A stretch of 64,000 nt of DNA, taken from NCBI GenBank assembly GCA_964371355.1, contig CAYJMG010000001.1:1-64000 (forward strand), read 5' to 3'. The notes under the pieces were generated by a model, which was not told where the DNA came from, searched no databases, and saw nothing but the letters and a program-made list of their open reading frames with translations. The stretch is from JACRBR01 sp964371355. Its GTDB lineage: Bacteria; Chloroflexota; Dehalococcoidia; DSTF01; JACRBR01. The translations under genes and the position numbers were made by a program. Of the stretch, positions 58,705 through 64,000 are shown in pieces. Numbering within the stretch: the stretch's first letter is position 1; each line of letters opens with the position of its first letter.

Positions 58705-60174
58705 CTACAGCTTCTCGATCGCCGCCCGAAGCCGCGCCTGGCACCGATCCTGCCCCACGATCTCCATGCTCTCGAACAACGGCGGCGTCACCCGTCTCCC
58801 CGTCACCGCCACCCGCACCAGGGAGAACACGTCGCCCGCCTTCGCGCCCAGCATCTCCGCCAGCGCCCGGTACGCGGCCTCCAGCGTGTCGTGCGTCCAG
58901 GCCTGCGCCTCGCCCGCCACCGTGGCGGCCTCTTCCAGCACGCGCTTCGCGTCGGCCGACCGGGCCCCGTACGCCTTGCCCAGCAGATCCTCGGCCGAAT
59001 AGCTCAACTCGTCCGTGAAGAAGAAGTCGCAGTACTCCGCCACCTCGGACAGCACCTTGATCCGCTCCCGGATCAAGGGCGCGATGCGCGCCACCAACGC
59101 CCGGTCCAACGGCCGCGCGATTGACGCCGGCAGGTCGCGCTCGAGGCGATCGGCGAACAACTCGACCAGATGATCCGCCGGCACCACCTCGCGGATGTAC
59201 ACGCCGTTCATCCACTGCAACTTCTCGACGTTGAACACCGCCGGGCTCTTGACCACCCGGTCCAGCGTAAAGTGCTCGATGAACTCCGCCTTCGAGATGA
59301 TCTCGGTCTTGTCGTCCAGCGACCATCCCACAAGCCCCAGGAAGTTGAACAGCGCCTCCGGCAAGTACCCCTGGTCGCGATACTCGAACACGCTCGTCGC
59401 CCCGTGCCGTTTGCTCAGCTTCGCGCCGTCCGGCCCCAGCACCCGCGGCACGTGCGCGATGACCGGCGGCTCGATCGCCAGCGCGCGATAGATCAGCATG
59501 TGGCGTGGCGCCGACGGGATCCACTCGTCCCCCCGCAGCACGTGTGTGACCTTCATCGCCTCGTCGTCGACGATGTACGCCAGGTGGTACGTCGGAAACC
59601 CATCAGACTTCAGCATCACGAAGTCGTCCAGCGTCGCCACGTTAAATGTGGTCTCTCCGTGGATGGCGTCGGCGAACGAGATCTCTCCCGAAGACGGCGT
59701 CTTGAACCGCACGACGCACGAGCGCCCTTCCGCCTCGGCCTCCCTGCGTGCCGCGGCCTGTCCTGCCGGCTCGCGGCACCGGCGGTCGTACCCGGGCGGC
59801 ACCTTGCGCCGTTGCTGGTCCGCCCGTACCTCGTCCAGCCGCTGCGACGAGCACCAGCACTCGTACGCGTCCCCCTGCGCCAGCAGCCGGTCCGCCGCCG
59901 CGCGGTACAGGTCCAGCCGCTCCGACTGCGTGTATGGCGCGTACGGCCCGCCGATGTCCGGGCCTTCGTCGTGCTCGATACCCAACCATCGCAGGCTCTC
60001 GATCAGTCCGCCCACCGCCTCCGGCGAGTACCGCGTCTGGTCCGTGTCCTCGATGCGCAGCACGAACTGCCCTCCGAAGTGCCGCGCCAGCAGGTAGTCG
60101 AAGAGCGCCGTCCGAAGATTCCCCAGGTGCGGGATGCCTGTGGGGCTCGGCGCAAACCGTGTACGTACACTCAT
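58705..60174 (-). CDS. gltX: Glutamyl-tRNA synthetase
   Basis: Class I synthetase charging tRNA-Glu. 489 residues with the HIGH variant PSPTGIPHLGNLRTALFDYLL, a zinc-like CWCSSQRLDEVR segment, and the KMSKS variant GAKLSKRHGATSV. The N-terminal FAPSPTG is typical of GluRS rather than GlnRS. The two tRNA genes immediately downstream are its substrate tRNA-Glu and tRNA-Gln; no glnS is seen, so a nondiscriminating GluRS with GatCAB is possible but unproven. Confidence 0.97.
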   Translation of the reverse strand: MSVRTRFAPSPTGIPHLGNLRTALFDYLLARHFGGQFVLRIEDTDQTRYSPEAVGGLIESLRWLGIEHDEGPDIGGPYAPYTQSERLDLYRAAADRLLAQGDAYECWCSSQRLDEVRADQQRRKVPPGYDRRCREPAGQAAARREAEAEGRSCVVRFKTPSSGEISFADAIHGETTFNVATLDDFVMLKSDGFPTYHLAYIVDDEAMKVTHVLRGDEWIPSAPRHMLIYRALAIEPPVIAHVPRVLGPDGAKLSKRHGATSVFEYRDQGYLPEALFNFLGLVGWSLDDKTEIISKAEFIEHFTLDRVVKSPAVFNVEKLQWMNGVYIREVVPADHLVELFADRLERDLPASIARPLDRALVARIAPLIRERIKVLSEVAEYCDFFFTDELSYSAEDLLGKAYGARSADAKRVLEEAATVAGEAQAWTHDTLEAAYRALAEMLGAKAGDVFSLVRVAVTGRRVTPPLFESMEIVGQDRCQARLRAAIEKL

Positions 60175-60218
60175 AGTGGGAGTTTATAGCTGCCGGCCCT
60201 TAGCGGTTAGCTGAACCC

Positions 60219-61253
60219 TCACGACGTGAGCGCATGGAGCTGTCTCACGCGGGCGAGCATCTCGTCGAAGCCGGCAGGGACGCGGTTGGGCCGTGCGCCC
60301 AGGGGGTCGGGTGCGGGATCGTCGCCGCGCAGCACCTCGATCGTGCGGCGCACGCACCACGGCAGCGCCGTCAGGTGATATCCGCCTTCCTGCGCCACCA
60401 GCACCCGCCCCTCGCACAGCTCCTCCGCCGCCGCCTTCACGATCGATGCCAGCGCTCCGTACCCGTCGACGGACAACTCCTGCATCGCGATCTCGTCCGC
60501 GAAGTGCGCGTCATATCCCGCCGAGACGACGATGAGCTGCGGCCGGAACCGCCGCAGGGCCGGCGCCACCACCTCCTCGAACGCCCGCCGGTGCTCGTCG
60601 TCACCGGACCCGTGCGGCATCGGGATGTTGATCGTGTAGCCGCGGCCTTCGCCCGAGCCCGCCTCCTCAGCCGCCCCGGTGCCAGGGTAGAACGGGTACT
60701 CGTGCGTCGATGCGTACAGCACGCGCGGGTCCGCGTAGAAGGCGTCCTGCGTGCCGTTCCCGTGATGCACGTCGTAGTCCACGATCGCCACGCGCTCTAG
60801 CCCGTGCCGTGCCATCGCGTACGCCGCAGCGATGGCGACGTGGTTGAACAGACAGAAGCCCATCGCCTGCATCGGCGTCGCGTGGTGCCCGGGCGGCCGC
60901 ACCAGGCAGTACGCCGAGCGCACGTCGCCGCGCATGACGGCGTCCAGCGCGTTCAGTGTTCCGCCTACGACGTGCGCCGCCACGTCGTACGACCGGGGGG
61001 TGATCAGCGTGTCCGGGTCCACCCACCCGCCGCCTTCGTCCGCCAGCCGCCGCACGCCCGCCACGTACCGCGGGTCGTGTACCAGCGCCAGCTCTTCCGC
61101 CGTGGCCGCGCGGACGGCGATGCGCTCCAGCTTCGCCAGCAGGCCGCAGTCCTCCAGCAGCGACATCGCCGCCGTCATGCGGCTGCCGTTCTCCGGGTGA
61201 GTGCCGGTGTCGTGTTCGAGGAAGATGGGATCGTAGACGAAGCCGGTGCTCAT
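60219..61253 (-). CDS. Histone-deacetylase-family zinc deacetylase
   Basis: 344 residues of the HDAC/acetoin-utilisation/polyamine-deacetylase fold. Active-site elements: LVRPPGHHAT (His123, His124), VDYDVHHGNGTQD (Asp161 and His163 zinc ligands), VSAGYDAHFAD (Asp248, third ligand) and EGGYH (Tyr292). In bacteria such enzymes deacetylate polyamines, acetoin-related compounds or proteins; the target is unknown. ATG 61253, 52 nt after secF; probably in the same transcript. Confidence 0.93.
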   Translation of the reverse strand: MSTGFVYDPIFLEHDTGTHPENGSRMTAAMSLLEDCGLLAKLERIAVRAATAEELALVHDPRYVAGVRRLADEGGGWVDPDTLITPRSYDVAAHVVGGTLNALDAVMRGDVRSAYCLVRPPGHHATPMQAMGFCLFNHVAIAAAYAMARHGLERVAIVDYDVHHGNGTQDAFYADPRVLYASTHEYPFYPGTGAAEEAGSGEGRGYTINIPMPHGSGDDEHRRAFEEVVAPALRRFRPQLIVVSAGYDAHFADEIAMQELSVDGYGALASIVKAAAEELCEGRVLVAQEGGYHLTALPWCVRRTIEVLRGDDPAPDPLGARPNRVPAGFDEMLARVRQLHALTS

Positions 61254-61305
61254 GGGCTGTCAGCCCACCAGCCGCTCAGATCGCCACCGTACGGGCGCCC
61301 GCACC

Positions 61306-62313
61306 CTACTCCGCCGCCGCCTCGACCGGTTGCGGTGTCGCACCCCGGCCCCTGAGCCGCCGCCATGCGCGCGGTATGTCGCCCTGCTGCCACGTCACCA
61401 GGAACATGCTGGCGATAAACACCGAGCTGTACGTCCCCGTCGTGACACCGATCAGCAGGACCAGCAGGAAGTCGCGGATGCTGTCGCCGCCCAGCAGCAG
61501 CAGGGCCAGGATCGAGAAGATCAGCGTCAGTGACGTGTTGAACGACCGCCCCATCGTCTGCAACAGGCTGTGGTTCACCGCGTCCGGGAAGCTCCGGATC
61601 CGCCCCGTCGACACGTTCTCCCGGATCCGGTCAAACACTACGATCGAGTCGTGCACGGAGAAGCCCACCACCGTCAGCATCCCCGTGATGAAGTACGTGT
61701 TGATCTCAGTATCGAACAGCTTCCCAAGGATCGAGAAGATCCCGATCACCAGCACCACGTCGTGCACCAGCGCCACGACAGCCGATACGCCGTACCGCAG
61801 CGAGTTCGGCACGTTGCGGAACGCGTACGCGATGTACAGCGTGATCGCCACCGCCGCCAGCAGCACGGCATATGCCGCGTTCTTCCCGATCGACTTCGAT
61901 ACTGACGCCGACACCGACGAGAACTCGATGAACTGCTCCGTCGCATTCCCGTTCAGGTCGACGAACCCGCCGAACTGCTTGCTCAGCTCGGCCTCCAGCG
62001 CCTCTCGCTCGGAAGGCAGCACCGGCCCGACCGGCGGGATGCTCGACGTGCCTTCGATCTCCTTCGTCGTCACCAGGAACTCGTTGTTCCCCGTGCTCTG
62101 CACCCGGGCGTCCCCATATCCCATGCCCGAAAGCACGTCCTTCACGTCGTCGCTCGTCACCTGCTCCGCGTACCGGAACGAGAACGTCGTGCCGGACGTA
62201 AACTCGATCCCCGCCTTCAGGCGCGGCGCGATGAGGAGCGAAATCGCCCCCGGCACCAGGAACAGGATCGAGATGAGGTAAAACCAGTTGCGCTTCGAGA
62301 CAAGGTCAAGCAT
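61306..62313 (-). CDS. secF: Protein translocase subunit SecF
   Basis: 335 residues. Six membrane helices; the first is NWFYLISILFLVPGAISLL, followed by the P1-like extracytoplasmic region with GIEFTSGTTFSFRY, and the C-terminal bundle with GFSVHDSIVVFDRIRENV, the SecF signature. Works with SecD to pull proteins out of SecYEG using the proton gradient. ATG 62313 has GGAGG upstream and overlaps the secD 3' end by 8 nt. Confidence 0.96.
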   Translation of the reverse strand: MLDLVSKRNWFYLISILFLVPGAISLLIAPRLKAGIEFTSGTTFSFRYAEQVTSDDVKDVLSGMGYGDARVQSTGNNEFLVTTKEIEGTSSIPPVGPVLPSEREALEAELSKQFGGFVDLNGNATEQFIEFSSVSASVSKSIGKNAAYAVLLAAVAITLYIAYAFRNVPNSLRYGVSAVVALVHDVVLVIGIFSILGKLFDTEINTYFITGMLTVVGFSVHDSIVVFDRIRENVSTGRIRSFPDAVNHSLLQTMGRSFNTSLTLIFSILALLLLGGDSIRDFLLVLLIGVTTGTYSSVFIASMFLVTWQQGDIPRAWRRLRGRGATPQPVEAAAE

Positions 62314-63985
62314 CGGCCGCCTCCACACCCGCCACGCCCCGCGTGGACATCGGCGTCTCCGCGTCCGGCTTGTCGTCGGTCCAGAGCCACAACGGGCGCG
62401 CCAGCGGCGTGTTCATCGCCAGTCGCAGGAATGTCCGAGTCACCAATATCGCCGAGAACATGCTGATCACCACACCGATTGCCAGCGTTAGCGAGAACCC
62501 CTTGATGATGCTCGATCCGAACCGGTCGCCCATCCAGTACAGGATCCCGCACGTGATCAGGGTCGAGACGTTGCTGTCGCGGATCGACGACCAGGCCCGG
62601 TGGAAGCCCGCCTCCACCGACGGGATCAGGCTGCGGCCCTTGCGCAGCTCTTCCTTCATGCGCTCGAAGATCAGGATGTTCGCGTCCACGGCCATACCCA
62701 CGGACAGCACGAACGCCGCGATGCCCGCCAGCGTCAGCGTCACCGGCCCCGAGCCCGGGATGCCGATCTTGAAGAGCGCCAGCACCACCGCCGCGTACAC
62801 GCCCAGCGCCAGGCTCGCCAGCACCCCTGGCAGCCGGTAGTACAGCATCATGTACCCCATGATCAGCAGCATCGCCACGATGCCCGCCTCGACCGAGTGC
62901 AGCACCGCCTTGTCACCCAGCGTCGCGTCCACGTCTTGCTGCTGCACGACCTTGAGCGGGACCGGGAACGCGCCGTTGTTCAGGAACGTCTTCAGCCGCT
63001 TCGCGTCGTTCAGCGAGAGACCCGTCGTCCGGCCGCTGTCCGTGATCTGGTCATTGATGAACGGGGCCAGGATCTCACCATCCTCGCCCCGGATAGGCTC
63101 GCCGTCCAGAAACGTCGAAAGCGGCGACCCGATGAGCCTCTGGCTCAGCGATCCGAACACCTTCTTCCCGTCGTCGTTCATACTGAAGAGCAGGATCGGC
63201 TCACCCAGCGAGCCGAAGGTGATCGACGCGTTCGACCTCAGAAACGCACCCGTCATCGTCGTCAACGCGCCGTTCAGGTCGCCCTTCGCCGGCGTCCACA
63301 CGACGAACTCCAAGGCCGGCACCGATTCCAGCGTCGCGTAGTTCGGCGTCTGCCGCGTCACCGTCCCGTCCGTGGCGCGCACATTGATCTGCCCGCTCGC
63401 GTCCACGTCCGGGTCACACGTACCCGGCTTGTACGCTACCTGCCCCGTCACGACGTACGCGATGGGCGCGCCCGTGGCTTGCAGCTGCGCGCCCTCCTGC
63501 AGCGGCTCGCAGAACATCAGTTGCGCCGGCCGCGTGATGTCTCGCGCCACCTGCGCGCTTACACCCGGCAGCTCGACAATCAGTTCATCCGCCCCGGAAC
63601 GCTGTACCGATGACTCCGACACGCCGAAGGGGTTGATCCGGCTCTCGACGATGTCCTTCGCCGCGTCCAGCCCGTCGTCGATCTGCTCCTGCGTGACGTC
63701 CTGTCCCGAAACGTCCGCCTTCAGCTTGATACGCGACCCACCCTGCAGGTCCAACCCCAGCGTCATCCCTTTGCAGTCCGACGCCGGGTTCGTGTTCGTC
63801 TCGTCCGACTTGCACGGAAGATCCACGCCCAGGATCGTGCTCGGCAGCCCCTTCCCCGAAGGCAGCTTCTCCGCAATCGAGTCCGGCAGGTACCGCTCCG
63901 GTTCGTCCGGCCAGATCGCGTACGCGGCCCCCGCCGCCAGCGCGATGATCACGAGGAGGAAGACCCGTTCCCACCACTTCTGCAT
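62306..63985 (-). CDS. secD: Protein translocase subunit SecD
   Basis: 559 residues. N-terminal helix (VFLLVIIALAAGAAYAIW), the large extracytoplasmic P1 head with TLGLDLQGGSRIKL and DIVESRINPFGVSE, then a five-helix bundle with SVGMAVDANILIFERMKEELR, the conserved proton-path motif. The gene is complete: ATG 63985 has GGGGAAGAG 6 nt upstream, 15 nt from the window end. Forms the SecDF complex with the overlapping secF. Confidence 0.97.
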   Translation of the reverse strand: MQKWWERVFLLVIIALAAGAAYAIWPDEPERYLPDSIAEKLPSGKGLPSTILGVDLPCKSDETNTNPASDCKGMTLGLDLQGGSRIKLKADVSGQDVTQEQIDDGLDAAKDIVESRINPFGVSESSVQRSGADELIVELPGVSAQVARDITRPAQLMFCEPLQEGAQLQATGAPIAYVVTGQVAYKPGTCDPDVDASGQINVRATDGTVTRQTPNYATLESVPALEFVVWTPAKGDLNGALTTMTGAFLRSNASITFGSLGEPILLFSMNDDGKKVFGSLSQRLIGSPLSTFLDGEPIRGEDGEILAPFINDQITDSGRTTGLSLNDAKRLKTFLNNGAFPVPLKVVQQQDVDATLGDKAVLHSVEAGIVAMLLIMGYMMLYYRLPGVLASLALGVYAAVVLALFKIGIPGSGPVTLTLAGIAAFVLSVGMAVDANILIFERMKEELRKGRSLIPSVEAGFHRAWSSIRDSNVSTLITCGILYWMGDRFGSSIIKGFSLTLAIGVVISMFSAILVTRTFLRLAMNTPLARPLWLWTDDKPDAETPMSTRGVAGVEAADA

Positions 63986-64000
63986 CAGCCGCTCTTCCCC

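Noticed and set aside
61254..61266. GGGCTGTCAGCCC as a terminator between secF and the deacetylase gene
   Set aside because: The repeat halves are separated by one base, so only a 4-bp stem can form, with no T-run; cotranscription is more likely.

Overview
The window is about 64 kb of GC-rich bacterial chromosome, gene-dense on both strands. It has no insertion sequence, prophage, CRISPR array or rRNA. The gene set is housekeeping plus envelope functions. A short EF-Ts, the Dehalococcoidia-like gene mix, the Thr/Pro stalks on surface proteins and the acyl-CoA dehydrogenase/APH-kinase pair suggest a member of the Chloroflexota. That placement is an inference from gene content, not a phylogeny. 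The first 51 bases are pure C and look like a contig-edge artefact.

Layout. 0.2-8.9 kb (+): rpsB-tsf-pyrH-frr-uppS-cdsA-dxr-rseP-ispG, linking translation, UMP phosphorylation, undecaprenyl and CDP-diacylglycerol synthesis, the MEP pathway and a site-2 protease; it ends in a Rho-independent terminator. 8.9-13.2 kb: a HIT protein, a VapBC-type toxin-antitoxin pair, a HEAT-like protein, a stalked surface protein and a GNAT enzyme. 13.2-17.3 kb (+): glpK, a small PH-like gene and glpD in an overlapping chain, then an orphan gene. 17.3-26.6 kb (-): an orphan gene, dnaJ-like, eno, a PaaI-type thioesterase, an M30-like lipoprotein protease, xerD, pcm and uvrC.

26.6-33.1 kb (-): two secreted paralogues share a C-terminal domain of unknown function, one with a dockerin-like repeat and one on a long Thr/Pro stalk. 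Upstream lie a 450-bp gap with a foldable element and a GGDEF/HD-GYP cyclic-di-GMP enzyme. 33.2-38.3 kb (-): prfA, an Rdx protein, prmC, an NTF2-like protein and a hydrolase in a tightly overlapped chain, then a GNAT enzyme and hisS. 38.4-42.7 kb (-): an MMPL transporter behind a NarL-type two-component pair. 42.9-48.7 kb: rel, a VOC protein, a hexapeptide acyltransferase with a 56-residue membrane protein, an Eis-like acetyltransferase and a lipoprotein. 48.7-57.0 kb: comM, a membrane protein, an esterase lipoprotein, a divergent acyl-CoA dehydrogenase/APH-kinase pair, tRNA-Arg, an APC permease and a cyclophilin. 57.3-64.0 kb (-): a P1 peptidase, tRNA-Glu, tRNA-Gln, gltX, an HDAC-family deacetylase and secF-secD.

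Regulation seen in the sequence: a near-consensus Gram-positive-type LexA box over the comM promoter; a 15-bp palindrome inside the xerD promoter spacer; and several genes whose -10 hexamer lies only 5-8 nt before the start codon, suggesting leaderless mRNAs. Several gaps carry short direct repeats of unrelated sequence, and one such tract lies inside glpD.
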